From positions 2,046,001 through 2,110,000 of the forward strand of contig NZ_CP125854.1 of the NCBI RefSeq assembly GCF_030169785.1: 64,000 nucleotides of DNA. Reading direction: 5' to 3'. This DNA is from Bdellovibrio sp. 22V. GTDB taxonomy: Bacteria > Bdellovibrionota > Bdellovibrionia > Bdellovibrionales > Bdellovibrionaceae. Below the pieces are notes generated by a model. The model made no database searches. It was not told the DNA's origin and was given only the letters and a program-made list of their open reading frames with translations. Position numbers and translations under genes: made by a program. Below, in pieces: positions 8,170 through 17,241 of this stretch; within the stretch, counting starts at the first letter, position 1, and each line of letters opens with the position of its first letter.

Positions 8170-9999
8170 TTAGCTGTCAACAAACGCTTTAAGTTTGTTG
8201 CTGCGAGAAGGATGACGAAGCTTACGAAGAGCTTTCGCCTCGATCTGACGAATACGTTCACGAGTGACGTTGAAGTCCTGACCTACCTCTTCAAGAGTGT
8301 GGTCGGATTCTTCACCGATACCGAAACGCATACGAAGAACTTTTTCTTCTCTTGGAGTCAATGTCGCAAGGACACGACGAGTTTGTTCAGCCAAGTTCAA
8401 GTTCACAATCGCTTCTGCAGGATTGATAACCTTTTTGTCTTCGATAAAGTCGCCCAAGTGCGAATCTTCTTCTTCACCCACTGGAGTTTCCAAAGAGATA
8501 GGCTCTTTCGCGATTTTCAAGACCTTACGAACTTTATCAACTGGCATGTCCATTTTCTCTGCGATCTCTTCAGGGGTTGGCTCACGGCCAAGCTCTTGAA
8601 TGAGGTAACGAGACGTACGAACAAGCTTGTTGATCGTTTCGATCATATGCACAGGGATACGGATCGTACGCGCCTGATCGGCAATAGCACGAGTGATCGC
8701 CTGACGGATCCACCAAGTCGCGTAAGTCGAGAATTTGTAACCACGACGGTATTCGAACTTATCAACGGCTTTCATCAAACCGATGTTACCTTCCTGGATC
8801 AAATCCAAGAATTGAAGACCGCGGTTTGTGTACTTCTTCGCGATAGAAACAACGAGACGCAAGTTCGCTTCAACGAGTTCTGACTTCGCTGCATCGGCTT
8901 CGCGCTCCCCTTTCCAAATCGCTGTGTAAGTTTCCTTAACCCAGTTGTGGTTCATCTCTGTTTCAGAGTCCAAGCGGCCGATACGTTTCTCAGCCTCTTG
9001 CGCTTGCAATACGTAAGATTTGAACTTTTGGTAATTCAAGCCAGTATCGCGAGTCATTCTTGTTAATTCTTTTTCGTTCGCATCGATCAACTTCATACGC
9101 TCTGCCATCGCAGCAACGTCTTTAGAGAACGTACGCTCCACACCGTCTTTGATACGACGACGAAGAGTTCCGATACGGCTCACCAAGTTTTTGAACTTGA
9201 TCACGATACGGTTGATTGTCTTACGATTGAAGTTCACGGACTCGAAGTTCGCCATCAACTTGTCGTTCATCGCAACAAGCTCTTTCATGGCAGCCTGACG
9301 AGCTGGCGTGTTTGTTTCTTCTTTACGAAGAACGTCGAAGTACTTCTGAGCCGCTTTTTGGTACTCAGTCACTTTGCCGATAAGTTCATGAATCTTATCG
9401 ATGTACTCCTTTTCATCGTATTGAGTGTCTTCGTCTTCAAGACCACGGAAGATCGATTTAACTTTGATACGGCCTTCATCAAGACGCTTACCAAGTTGAA
9501 TGATCTCGTATGTTCCCAAAGGAGACAAAAGGATCGCACGAACGATTTCACGCTCCCCTTTTTCGATACGACGAGCGATCTCAACCTCACCCTCACGAGT
9601 GAGAAGGGAAACGCTACCCATTTTACGCAAATAAAGACGAACAGGGTCGTTACCCTTAACGTCTTCGCTTTCAGCCAATTCTTCTTCATCAACTTCTTCG
9701 TCTTCAGAATCAGGGCTTTCAAGGAATGAACCCTCGCCCTCTTCTGCTTTCGAAGTTTCAGACAAGTCTGAAATTACTACACCCGCAGTCTCGAGAGCCT
9801 GCATAAACGAGTCCAACACGGACGGCGCGATAATTTCTGGAGGAAGTAGCTCATTGATCTCTTCGATCGTAAGAGCACCCTTCTCCTTCGCAAGCTTCAG
9901 GAATCTTTGGATTTCTTCTTTAATCAAAGACTCTTGTTCTTGCAAAGAAAGCACCTTTACAGGCTCTTTCTCTTGTTTATTTGGTAGGTTCGGTTTCAT
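8170..9999 (-). CDS. rpoD: Primary RNA polymerase sigma factor (sigma-70)
   Basis: This is the housekeeping sigma factor that directs RNA polymerase core to -35/-10 promoters. The 609-residue protein has the full order: an N-terminal region 1.1-like segment, an acidic linker, [14 protein letters not shown] (region 1.2), a long non-conserved insert, [33 protein letters not shown] (region 2.1-2.2, core binding; shown here by position only, near 370-405), region 2.4 with [10 protein letters not shown], region 3, and a C-terminal 4.2 helix-turn-helix ending [18 protein letters not shown]. The ATG at 9999 follows GGCGGGG; a TTG three bases upstream is less likely. It is last in rpsU-yqeY-dnaG-rpoD, 14 bp after dnaG, the classical order of the macromolecular synthesis operon. 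Confidence 0.98.
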   Translation of the reverse strand: MKPNLPNKQEKEPVKVLSLQEQESLIKEEIQRFLKLAKEKGALTIEEINELLPPEIIAPSVLDSFMQALETAGVVISDLSETSKAEEGEGSFLESPDSEDEEVDEEELAESEDVKGNDPVRLYLRKMGSVSLLTREGEVEIARRIEKGEREIVRAILLSPLGTYEIIQLGKRLDEGRIKVKSIFRGLEDEDTQYDEKEYIDKIHELIGKVTEYQKAAQKYFDVLRKEETNTPARQAAMKELVAMNDKLMANFESVNFNRKTINRIVIKFKNLVSRIGTLRRRIKDGVERTFSKDVAAMAERMKLIDANEKELTRMTRDTGLNYQKFKSYVLQAQEAEKRIGRLDSETEMNHNWVKETYTAIWKGEREADAAKSELVEANLRLVVSIAKKYTNRGLQFLDLIQEGNIGLMKAVDKFEYRRGYKFSTYATWWIRQAITRAIADQARTIRIPVHMIETINKLVRTSRYLIQELGREPTPEEIAEKMDMPVDKVRKVLKIAKEPISLETPVGEEEDSHLGDFIEDKKVINPAEAIVNLNLAEQTRRVLATLTPREEKVLRMRFGIGEESDHTLEEVGQDFNVTRERIRQIEAKALRKLRHPSRSNKLKAFVDS

Positions 10000-10013
10000 C
10001 AATACCCCGCCTT

Positions 10014-11873
10014 TTACCCTTTATTCAGAGAGATTCTGTTTCTCTGAATATTCATAATCTGTTCCAACTTTTCCGAACTAGGTTCGTTTTTAAGATCTCG
10101 TGCTAATTGCTTTGCTTGCTCTCTTAGGAAGTTTTCTTTCACGCGCTTAAAGCAATCACGCAAGAGCTTCATCTCTGCTTCTTCGTCAAACCCAGGTTCG
10201 CCCTCGGAGACTGGACCGGCTTGGAATAAATACTCCGGCTGATCGACGTAAGAGACAAGAAGACTGGTCAATTTATCAAACTTATTGAGATCTTGTCCAT
10301 ACACATCCGTCGCTTTTTCAAGGATCTTTTTCACTCCTTCGTGAGCGACACTCTCAAGTAAATTTTCATTCACAAAATGATTAAAATTGGCACGACTTTT
10401 GAGTACCAATCCTAATAGCAGGAGCTCAGCTTTTGAGGCTCCTTTGAGGCTGATTTTGCCTGCCTCTGTAGCTGAAGACACCTGTTCCGCGGGCTTTGGG
10501 TTAGCAGGCGCACTTGGCTGCACCGTCCTACTTATTGCAGGCTTATTTTGTGAATAAACAGGGCCACTGCTTTGCAAACCGACAGCCTGACGCAACCAAG
10601 GAAGGCCCACACCCATTTTTTGAGCGGCCTCGGCAAGATAAAGGTCGCGTAAACGAAGATCAGGTATGACCTCAAACAAAGGCTTGAGCTTATCGGCGAG
10701 CTTCACTTTTTCAGAAGCCTCCCCGCGGTACCCCTCCATCCAACGATCCAAGATCATCACCAAAAGATCAGGTGCACGCTCGAGTTCTACTTTCAGAGCG
10801 TCGGAGCCGTATTTTTTAACGTAATCGTCAGGGTCCATGCTGTTAGGAAGCGTGAGTCCCTTCGGATACAAATCGGCGGCAAGCAAAATCGGAAGACTGC
10901 GTTCGGCCGCTTCCATTCCTGCAGAATCGCCGTCAAAAAGCGCAATCACGTTCTTGGTCATACGCTTTAACATCTTCCCGTGATCAGGCGTTAAAGCCGT
11001 GCCCATAGTCGCAACGACGTTGCGAATGCCCGCTTGATACAAAGACACTAGGTCCATGTATCCCTCAACGATCAAAGCCATATCTTCACTGCGAATATAG
11101 CGCGCCGTTTGCGACAAACCGTAAAGAACTTTCCCCTTGATGAAGACCGGAGTCTCAGGAGAGTTCAGATATTTTGGCTCCGTTTCTTTTTTCTCAAGAT
11201 AACGTCCACCGAACGCAATGGGCTCTCCCATTGCAGAGAAAATCGGGAACATCAAACGGTCTCTGAAAATATCAAAGTAACCGGATTTGTTATTGCGAGC
11301 TTTAACAAGACGAGCTTCCTCTGCCAAAGGCATTGGAACTTGCTTGCTTGCTAAATACTGCTCAAGCCCATCCCATTCCGCGACCGCATAACCGATGCCG
11401 AAAGTGTCGATGACTTCCTGAGAAAGTCCTCGGCCCGCGATGTATTTACGAACTGGATGATCATGAGGAACACGTTTAAGTTGCTCTGAAAAGTAATGAG
11501 CAGCGAGCTTATTTACTTTTAACAACAACTTCTTTTTCTCAGCGACTTGATCGCGAGCTTCGTCATCTTTTTCTGGCGCAGGAATTGGAATGCTGGCGCG
11601 ATTTGCAAGATACTCAACAGCTTCAGGAAAACTCATTCCTTGGTAATCACGCAAAAAAGAAAACAAGTTGCCGCTCTTGTGGCAACCGAAGCAGTGATAG
11701 ACCTGTTTCGTCTCAGAAACGGAGAACGACGCCGTTTTTTCGACGTGATCCGGAAATGGACAGCGGCCCATAAGGCCGCTACCACTAGGTTTTAACTGAG
11801 TGTATTGAGAAATAATGTCGACGAGGTTGTTCGCCTCTGACACTCTCTCGATAAAGTCTTGAGAAAATCTCAT
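10014..11873 (-). CDS. dnaG: DNA primase
   Basis: DnaG makes the RNA primers for lagging-strand DNA synthesis. The 619-residue protein has the CHC2-type N-terminal zinc finger (C38, H43, C61, C64 in CPFPDH..CFGCH), the catalytic core, and a Toprim domain with LIVEGYMD (acidic residue near 267) and DGDSAG near 315, then a C-terminal helicase-interaction region after a Pro/Ala-rich linker near 445-470. The length is normal. It lies between yqeY and rpoD. The ribosome binding site is GGAAGG. A palindromic GGTACC repeat occupies the gap just upstream and may dampen read-through from rpsU-yqeY. Confidence 0.97.
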   Translation of the reverse strand: MRFSQDFIERVSEANNLVDIISQYTQLKPSGSGLMGRCPFPDHVEKTASFSVSETKQVYHCFGCHKSGNLFSFLRDYQGMSFPEAVEYLANRASIPIPAPEKDDEARDQVAEKKKLLLKVNKLAAHYFSEQLKRVPHDHPVRKYIAGRGLSQEVIDTFGIGYAVAEWDGLEQYLASKQVPMPLAEEARLVKARNNKSGYFDIFRDRLMFPIFSAMGEPIAFGGRYLEKKETEPKYLNSPETPVFIKGKVLYGLSQTARYIRSEDMALIVEGYMDLVSLYQAGIRNVVATMGTALTPDHGKMLKRMTKNVIALFDGDSAGMEAAERSLPILLAADLYPKGLTLPNSMDPDDYVKKYGSDALKVELERAPDLLVMILDRWMEGYRGEASEKVKLADKLKPLFEVIPDLRLRDLYLAEAAQKMGVGLPWLRQAVGLQSSGPVYSQNKPAISRTVQPSAPANPKPAEQVSSATEAGKISLKGASKAELLLLGLVLKSRANFNHFVNENLLESVAHEGVKKILEKATDVYGQDLNKFDKLTSLLVSYVDQPEYLFQAGPVSEGEPGFDEEAEMKLLRDCFKRVKENFLREQAKQLARDLKNEPSSEKLEQIMNIQRNRISLNKG

Positions 11874-11891
11874 GCACCTTCCAACAAAATG

Positions 11892-11917
11892 GGAAAAAGG
11901 TACCTGGTACCTTTTCC
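11892..11917. repeat. GGTACC-T-GGTACC palindromic element, copy A
   Basis: GGAAAAAGGTACC and GGTACCTTTTCC face each other around a single T. It forms a hairpin with A- and T-rich flanks, so it could terminate or slow transcription in either direction. It lies inside the macromolecular synthesis operon, between yqeY and dnaG. Related copies are at 20933, 46685 and 57614. Confidence 0.85.
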
Positions 11918-11924
11918 ACTTAGT

Positions 11925-12371
11925 TTACGTAAGTTTCGATTTAATAACTTCGCTAACTACTTTGTTGTCTGCGGCGCCACCGGATTTTGCGATGACTTCT
12001 TTCATCACAGGACCCATGTCCTTCACGGTTTTAGCACCCAATGATGCAATAACTTGAGTAACGAGAGCTTCGATTTGTTCACGGCTCATTTGCGCAGGCA
12101 AATAAACTTCAAGAACTTTCAATTCCGCAGTCTCTTGATCCACGAGATCTTGGCGACCTGCTGTTTGGAATTGCTCGATAGATTCTTTTCTTTGCTTAAC
12201 AAGCTTTTTAACTACGCCAAGAACTTCCTCAGAAGTGATGGGGTTCGGGCGCATATCGATTTCACGATTTTTGATCGCAGCTTGGAGCATACGAAGAGCT
12301 CCCAACTTTACTGAATCTTTTGCGATCATCGCAGCTTTAATGTCTGCAGTAACTTGATCTCTGATTTCCAT
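11925..12371 (-). CDS. GatB/YqeY domain protein
   Basis: A 148-residue protein of the YqeY family, related to the tail of the GatB subunit of the tRNA amidotransferase and thought to bind tRNA; its exact role is not settled. The family pattern is visible along its length (LGALRMLQAAIKNREI, EVLGVVKKLVKQRKESI, and a C-terminal KDMGPVMKEVIAKSGGAAD block). The ATG at 12371 is chosen because GGAGG lies five bases upstream; another ATG at 12383 overlaps that ribosome binding site. YqeY commonly lies between rpsU and dnaG in bacteria, as here. Confidence 0.93.
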   Translation of the reverse strand: MEIRDQVTADIKAAMIAKDSVKLGALRMLQAAIKNREIDMRPNPITSEEVLGVVKKLVKQRKESIEQFQTAGRQDLVDQETAELKVLEVYLPAQMSREQIEALVTQVIASLGAKTVKDMGPVMKEVIAKSGGAADNKVVSEVIKSKLT

Positions 12372-12388
12372 AGCAACCTCCATAGAAC

Positions 12389-12413
12389 AGAGGCGACCTT
12401 TCGGGCCGCCTCT
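12389..12413 (-). promoter_or_regulatory. Hairpin between rpsU and yqeY (attenuator-like)
   Basis: AGAGGCG pairs with CGCCTCT, extended inwards by GGCC/AGGT-type pairs around a CGAA loop. It lies just after the rpsU stop. In Escherichia coli the matching rpsU-dnaG gap holds a terminator that lets rpsU be made in excess; this hairpin has only a weak T-tail, so partial termination is an inference. Confidence 0.55.
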
Positions 12414-12437
12414 TTAGAACTTAATTCCGTTAAGGGA

Positions 12438-12647
12438 TTAGTCGTTCCAGCCTTTTCTCGATTTTTTAACAGCGCGCTTACGAGCTGCTAGAGACTTCTT
12501 TTTAAGTCTTACTGAGGGCTTTTCAAAGTGTTCACGTTTTTTAACTTCAGAAAGGATGCCTGCTTTTTCGCAAGACTTCTTGAATTTTCTGAAAGCAGAT
12601 TCAAAAGACTCACCGTCTTTGATCTTAACCATTGCCACGACAATCAC
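12438..12647 (-). CDS. rpsU: 30S ribosomal protein S21
   Basis: Small basic ribosomal protein S21, needed by the 30S subunit for start-site selection. The conserved core [30 protein letters not shown] and a lysine/arginine-rich tail are present. The usual length is 60-71 residues; this call gives 69. The start is uncertain: GTG 12647 has AGAAGG at good spacing and gives MIVVAMVKI, while ATG 12632 (64 residues) has AGGTGAT upstream. It is the first gene of rpsU-yqeY-dnaG-rpoD, so the main promoter should lie at 12648-12745. Confidence 0.92.
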   Translation of the reverse strand: MIVVAMVKIKDGESFESAFRKFKKSCEKAGILSEVKKREHFEKPSVRLKKKSLAARKRAVKKSRKGWND

Positions 12648-12805
12648 CTGCCCTTCTCATGTGGAAAATAGAGAGAAGAGTGTATAACAAAGCAGCACAA
12701 AAGGGGCAAGCCTTGGGGTCCTGACGCGATGAATTATTATTACCCGTGTGCTTTTTATTTGCGCACTCCCTGACGAGAATGAGAGAAATTCATCGAGGGG
12801 TGTTT

Positions 12806-13867
12806 ATGCGTTTTTATATCTATTTGATATTACTGGGTTTATTTTCAACTTCCCAAGCACACGCATGGGAGAATTTTTATTTCTTTAAACCCGGAGAACT
12901 GCAACCCCTTCGACCGCTCAGTCAAACCGTCGAGGCTCCGGCTGCTCCAACCTGCCGTGATAACATCCGCAAAGCCATCTGTGTCGTGAACTCGGCTCAG
13001 GATCCAAGGGGTCCTCGTCACTGTCTTCCGGGTGGTGAAGCCCTGGCGACACCTATCGAAAAAATCTACGATATCGTTCCTGAAAAAGTGCAAAAAGCTT
13101 TTTGCAGCCTGGATGTGATTTACGTTGAAAACGACATGGAATCCTTGGCCTATGCAGGAATCATTCGTTACGACGAAAACGACCAGCCTCTGGGAGCGGT
13201 GATGGGAATTCGCCGCATTCTTCTGGAGCAAGCTTATGACGCTACTTCCGTGTTTGGCTGGAAAGAACAAAAAGCATTCGGGCTTCAAGCTCCTCCGTTT
13301 GTGCATTTGCCGGAAGGACCGCGCGTCGACGTAGCTTTACCAGGATCTCTTTCCGCTCTCCATTATGTTCTTGTGCATGAAATCGGTCATATCTTGGATT
13401 TCAGCAACACGGCGAACTCTTTTATCTGCGGCCCTGGAGAAACTTGCAATTTAGATTCGGGAAGAATGGAAGAGTATCTGAAAATGGTTCCAGCGCCGGC
13501 GTCGTGGGCTTCTTTGAGCTGGAAGTCGACGGGCACTCCGAAGGATGAATACAATTTTCCTCTTTGGAAGAAGCTTTGTTTTTATGGCTGCACCGAGCGT
13601 TTGGAAGTTGCAGACATCGAACCTTTCTATGCGCAGCTTGCGCCAACAAACTTTGTGACGACCTATGCGGCGGTGTCCCCTTTCGAGGATTTTGCTGAAA
13701 GCTTCACGTTCTACATTTTATCTTTGCAAGGTGAATGGACATACCAAATTCAGACTCCGACCACGGCCTATTCTTTAGACAAAAAATGGACAGAGCTTAA
13801 CGACAAAAAAACTTGGATGGACTCCTTTTACAACCGCGATCTGAAGTACCCAAGCCCGATAAATTAG
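12806..13867 (+). CDS. Secreted zinc metallopeptidase-like protein (HEIGH)
   Basis: A 353-residue protein with a Sec signal peptide (cleavage near AHA-WE) and an HEXXH zinc motif, HEIGH, at residues 191-195. A downstream FEDFAESF block near residue 293 could give the third zinc ligand, as in gluzincin-type peptidases. Six or more cysteines suggest disulfides in the periplasm or outside the cell. The ATG at 12806 is chosen because GAGGGG lies just upstream and because the signal peptide starts there; the longer in-frame start at 12746 would bury it. The fold family is not recognised with certainty. Bdellovibrio-like predators secrete many proteases to digest prey, so a degradative role is plausible. 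Confidence 0.8.
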   Translation: MRFYIYLILLGLFSTSQAHAWENFYFFKPGELQPLRPLSQTVEAPAAPTCRDNIRKAICVVNSAQDPRGPRHCLPGGEALATPIEKIYDIVPEKVQKAFCSLDVIYVENDMESLAYAGIIRYDENDQPLGAVMGIRRILLEQAYDATSVFGWKEQKAFGLQAPPFVHLPEGPRVDVALPGSLSALHYVLVHEIGHILDFSNTANSFICGPGETCNLDSGRMEEYLKMVPAPASWASLSWKSTGTPKDEYNFPLWKKLCFYGCTERLEVADIEPFYAQLAPTNFVTTYAAVSPFEDFAESFTFYILSLQGEWTYQIQTPTTAYSLDKKWTELNDKKTWMDSFYNRDLKYPSPIN

Positions 13868-13905
13868 TTTATAAAGATCGAAATGCCTCAAGGAGTTAAC
13901 TTTAT

Positions 13906-14658
13906 ATGATGGAAATGTTATCGAACCCACAAATCTGGATTGCCTTCGCTACGTTGTTCGCTTTGGAACTTGTGCTCGGCATCGACAACATTATTTTTAT
14001 TTCGATCTTGGCGGGAAAGCTTCCCAAAGACCAACAACAAAAAGCACGCATGACAGGTTTAGGTCTTGCGGTCTTCACACGCATCCTGCTGCTTTTGTCA
14101 CTTTCTTGGATCATCGGTCTTACAGCTCCGATCTTTGAAGTTTTCGGGCAGGAAATTTCAGGCCGTGATTTGATTCTGATTCTTGGCGGTCTTTTCCTTA
14201 TCATCAAAAGTACGCTAGAGATTCATCACAAGCTTGAAGGCGTCGAAGGAAGCCAGTCCACAGGCGTCGCGCACTCTTTCAATGCCGTGATCGTGCAAAT
14301 CCTGTTGCTGGATATCGTTTTTTCTTTGGATTCCGTTATTACCGCCGTCGGCATGGTCAATCAGTTGTCGGTGATGATCGCAGCGGTTCTTGCTTCAACT
14401 GTGGTTATGATTTTGTCGGCGAAATCCATCAGCGACTTTGTGGATTCTCATCCTTCATTGAAGATTTTAGCTTTAAGCTTCCTTTTGATGATCGGCTTTA
14501 CTTTGATCGTCGAAGCGCTCGAAGTGCATATCCCGAAAGGCTACGTTTACTTCGCAATGGCGTTCTCTGTCGGCGTTGAAATGCTCAATATCCGCATGAG
14601 AAAGAAACAACATATCACGCCAGTGAAACTTCGCGAGAGAGTGGCTGAGGAAAAATAG
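13906..14658 (+). CDS. TerC-family integral membrane protein
   Basis: A 250-residue inner-membrane protein with about seven hydrophobic helices and the family hallmarks ELVLGIDNIIF (first helix) and DIVFSLDSVITAVGM (later helix), whose aspartates are the likely metal-binding residues. TerC proteins are linked to tellurite resistance and, in recent work on relatives, to manganese export and metal loading of secreted enzymes. AAGGAG lies upstream and either of two adjacent ATGs (13906, 13909) may be used. Its stop overlaps the GTG start of the TadA-Nudix gene by one base, so the two are translationally coupled. Confidence 0.9.
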   Translation: MMEMLSNPQIWIAFATLFALELVLGIDNIIFISILAGKLPKDQQQKARMTGLGLAVFTRILLLLSLSWIIGLTAPIFEVFGQEISGRDLILILGGLFLIIKSTLEIHHKLEGVEGSQSTGVAHSFNAVIVQILLLDIVFSLDSVITAVGMVNQLSVMIAAVLASTVVMILSAKSISDFVDSHPSLKILALSFLLMIGFTLIVEALEVHIPKGYVYFAMAFSVGVEMLNIRMRKKQHITPVKLRERVAEEK

Positions 14659-15590
14659 TGTCTTTCTCCAAGGACGACGAAAAGTGGATGCGCAAGGCTT
14701 TAAGTCTTGCGCGCAAAGCGGGCGAAAAAGGAGAAATCCCCATCGCCGCGCTTCTCGTTGATTCTGAAGGACAGCTTGTTGCTTGGGCCATTAATACGCG
14801 CGAAAGACAGCAAACTCCCCTTGGTCATGCCGAACTTTTTGCTCTTCATAAAGCTTCTCAAAAAAGAAAAAGCTGGCGCCTAAGTGATTGCACTTTGTAC
14901 GTGACTCTTGAGCCGTGCGTGATGTGCGCCGGAGCCATTCAGCAAGCGCGTTTGAAGCGTGTTGTTTATGGCGCCTCGGATCCTAAGGGTGGAGCTGTCG
15001 AAAGTCTTTATTCGGTTCTCAATGATTCCCGCTTGAATCACCAAGTGGAAATTACCAAAGGCGTTTTAGCCGCGGAATGCGGAGAAGTGATTCAAGATTT
15101 TTTTAAGCATCGCCGTGATGAAATAAAGTCTGGAAAAACGCAAAAAGTATTTCGCGATCGCGCCTCTGTGGTCGTTGTTCATAAAAACAAAATTCTTGGT
15201 TTTCATGCCATTGATCCTACTTCAAAAGCTCCGTACTTTTTCATTCCGGGTGGCGCGATTGAAAGCGGTGAATCGGCGGCGGAAACAGCCGCGCGCGAAT
15301 GTTGGGAAGAAACAGGCTACAAGGTTCGCATTCTTGAAGAGACCGCCTTTGAAAGAAAGTACGACTTCCTTTGGGATGGTCGTGTACATGCCTGCCGAAC
15401 GCTCTTTTACGTCGGTGTATTGGATCAAGAGTGGACTCCGCCTCACAAAGTGGAAGATGCCTCTTATCACCGTGGTGTTGAGTGGATTGATGTAAAACAT
15501 GCAGCCAAAGTCTTTAGCTACAATAAGGACATCCTCTGGGCTGTGCAAAAATTGCTTAAAACCGCTCAGAAGAAATCCGCCTTGCGCTAG
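14658..15590 (+). CDS. tRNA adenosine deaminase (TadA) fused to a Nudix hydrolase
   Basis: A 310-residue two-domain protein. Residues 1-155 are a TadA-type deaminase: HAE at 57-59 with the catalytic glutamate and PCVMC at 86-90 giving the zinc cysteines C87 and C90. TadA converts adenosine-34 of tRNA-Arg(ACG) to inosine. Residues 165-305 are a Nudix domain with a full Nudix box (G199, E205, R213-E214, E217-E218, G220), a family that cleaves nucleoside diphosphate-linked compounds. The join falls near 155-165 with no stop or frameshift. It starts at GTG 14658. If this is the only tadA in the genome, the deaminase part is expected to be essential; the Nudix substrate is unknown. Confidence 0.9.
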   Translation: MSFSKDDEKWMRKALSLARKAGEKGEIPIAALLVDSEGQLVAWAINTRERQQTPLGHAELFALHKASQKRKSWRLSDCTLYVTLEPCVMCAGAIQQARLKRVVYGASDPKGGAVESLYSVLNDSRLNHQVEITKGVLAAECGEVIQDFFKHRRDEIKSGKTQKVFRDRASVVVVHKNKILGFHAIDPTSKAPYFFIPGGAIESGESAAETAARECWEETGYKVRILEETAFERKYDFLWDGRVHACRTLFYVGVLDQEWTPPHKVEDASYHRGVEWIDVKHAAKVFSYNKDILWAVQKLLKTAQKKSALR

Positions 15591-15619
15591 CACCCCTCCC
15601 CTGTTACAACGCAAGATTC

Positions 15620-16963
15620 ATGACACAGACAAAATTTACAGACCTCCCTTTAATCGCTCCTCTTCAATTTTCACTAAAAGAAGCAGGTTATGAAACCCCA
15701 ACTCCAATTCAGTTGGCGGCAATCCCTGTTATTCTTGAGGGCAAAGATCTTCTTGGTATTGCACAAACGGGCACAGGCAAGACAGCGGCATTTTCTCTTC
15801 CTATTTTGCAGAACTTGGCAAAACATCAAACACGTCTAGAAGCAAAATGCCCGCGCACTTTGATTCTAACTCCGACACGTGAGTTGGCGATTCAAATTCA
15901 CGAAAACATTCAGGCTTACAGCAAGCACTTAAAACTTAAACACGCCGTGATCTTTGGCGGTGTCGGTCAAACTCCGCAAGTCAAAGCTTTGCAAAGCGGC
16001 GTGGATATCCTTGTGGCGACTCCGGGCCGTCTTATCGATCTTTTCCAACAAAAGTTTTTAAGTCTTCATAAAGTGGAAATTTTCGTTCTCGACGAAGCCG
16101 ATCGCATGCTCGACATGGGATTCATGCAGGACATTAAAAGAATCCTGCCTTTGCTTCCGAAGAAACGTCACAACTTATTTTTCTCTGCAACGATGCCGCC
16201 AGAGATTCAAAAGCTCGCGAATACGATTCTTGTGAATCCGGAAAAAGTTGAGGTGACGCCGACATCTTCGACAGCAGAAAAAGTTGAACAGAGCGTGATG
16301 TATGTCGAAAAGAAAAATAAGCTCGACCTTTTGATTCATCTTCTTAAAGACAACAACCTCTATAAAGTTCTTGTTTTCGTCGCAATGAAACACGGTGCGA
16401 ACCGCGTTGTCGATAAACTTGTGAAGGCAGGCATTTCAGCTGCAGGCATTCACGGTGACAAATCGCAGTCGGCGCGCCAAAGAGCTCTTGAGGATTTCCG
16501 TAACGGCGATGTACGTGTTCTTGTTGCGACGGATATCGCCGCCCGCGGTATTGATATCGAAGGCATCACTCACGTAATCAATCTTGAAATTCCGCATATT
16601 CCTGAAAGCTACGTTCATCGCATCGGGAGAACGGCGCGCGCAGGGGCTTCAGGTGAATCCATTTCTTTCTGTACGGCGGAAGAGCGTTCTTTTATGTATG
16701 CGATTGAAAAAGTCACTCGCCAAAAAGTGACTGTGGTTACCGACCATCCATTCCACTCGGAAGAAATCGCGAAGGCTACCGTGATGAGCGTTGGTAAAGC
16801 CAAAGCGCTTATTGAAAGCCAAAAGCGCGATAATAAAGAAAAACACCGTCCACAAAAGAAAAAACGCTTCTTCGGCCCCAAGGGCAAAGACGGCGGTGGT
16901 GCAGGCAAAGGCCCTTCGAAAGGACCACACAAAAGATTTTCGGGAAACAAAGGTCCTCGTTAA
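15620..16963 (+). CDS. rhlE: DEAD-box RNA helicase, RhlE type
   Basis: A 447-residue ATP-dependent RNA helicase with all family motifs: the Q motif (PTPIQLAAIP), motif I AQTGTGKT, Ia PTRELA, Ib TPGRL, II DEAD (VLDEADRMLDMGF), III SAT, and in the second RecA domain motif V (ATDIAARGIDI) and motif VI (HRIGRTARAG). A Lys/Gly-rich basic tail follows, as in RhlE proteins acting in ribosome assembly or RNA decay. RhlE and related DEAD-box proteins are hard to separate by eye, so the symbol is the best match. The stop overlaps the stop of the convergent gene and sits in the loop of a terminator hairpin. Confidence 0.92.
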   Translation: MTQTKFTDLPLIAPLQFSLKEAGYETPTPIQLAAIPVILEGKDLLGIAQTGTGKTAAFSLPILQNLAKHQTRLEAKCPRTLILTPTRELAIQIHENIQAYSKHLKLKHAVIFGGVGQTPQVKALQSGVDILVATPGRLIDLFQQKFLSLHKVEIFVLDEADRMLDMGFMQDIKRILPLLPKKRHNLFFSATMPPEIQKLANTILVNPEKVEVTPTSSTAEKVEQSVMYVEKKNKLDLLIHLLKDNNLYKVLVFVAMKHGANRVVDKLVKAGISAAGIHGDKSQSARQRALEDFRNGDVRVLVATDIAARGIDIEGITHVINLEIPHIPESYVHRIGRTARAGASGESISFCTAEERSFMYAIEKVTRQKVTVVTDHPFHSEEIAKATVMSVGKAKALIESQKRDNKEKHRPQKKKRFFGPKGKDGGGAGKGPSKGPHKRFSGNKGPR

Positions 16964-16971
16964 GGACCTTT
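16949..16971. terminator. Hairpin overlapping two convergent stop codons
   Basis: AAAGGTCC pairs with GGACCTTT around the loop TCGTTAA. The loop and its edge hold the TAA stop of rhlE (16961-16963) and the stop of the minus-strand gene (16960-16962). Transcripts from both sides would form the hairpin, but it lacks a long T-run, so strength is uncertain. Confidence 0.65.
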
Positions 16972-17241
16972 CACTTCGATGATTTTACGGCTCACGGGTT
17001 CGACCGTGACTTCGATGGCTTTTTGATTCTTCTGACTCGCCTCAAGCTTCTTTAAAATTTCTTTTTGCGAATCCGCCGGCACTTCATAAATTGTCGGCGT
17101 TCTTTTGAATGTGATTAGGGATTTATCCTTCGTCGTCTTTACTTTATGAACGACGTCTAAAAAAGATTGCGGTTTCATTTGCGGACCTTGTGCAAAGCTC
17201 GTGGAACTAACAAAAAGCAAAGCGATGACGAAAAACTTCAT
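16960..17241 (-). CDS. Small periplasmic protein coupled to a glutaminase-like enzyme
   Basis: A 93-residue protein with a Sec signal peptide (cleavage near SFA-QG, residue 18) and a mature part of about 75 residues rich in lysine and valine, with no cysteine and no known motif. Its ATG overlaps the TGA of the upstream glutaminase-like gene by four bases (ATGA), so the two are coupled and probably made together. A role as an inhibitor, chaperone or partner of that enzyme is an inference from position only. The gene ends at the shared hairpin with rhlE. Confidence 0.7.
   Translation of the reverse strand: MKFFVIALLFVSSTSFAQGPQMKPQSFLDVVHKVKTTKDKSLITFKRTPTIYEVPADSQKEILKKLEASQKNQKAIEVTVEPVSRKIIEVKGP

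Noticed and set aside
8212-8883. Long plus-strand reading frame opposite rpoD
   Set aside because: It is a shadow of the rpoD coding strand, with no ribosome binding site and a composition dictated by the real gene.
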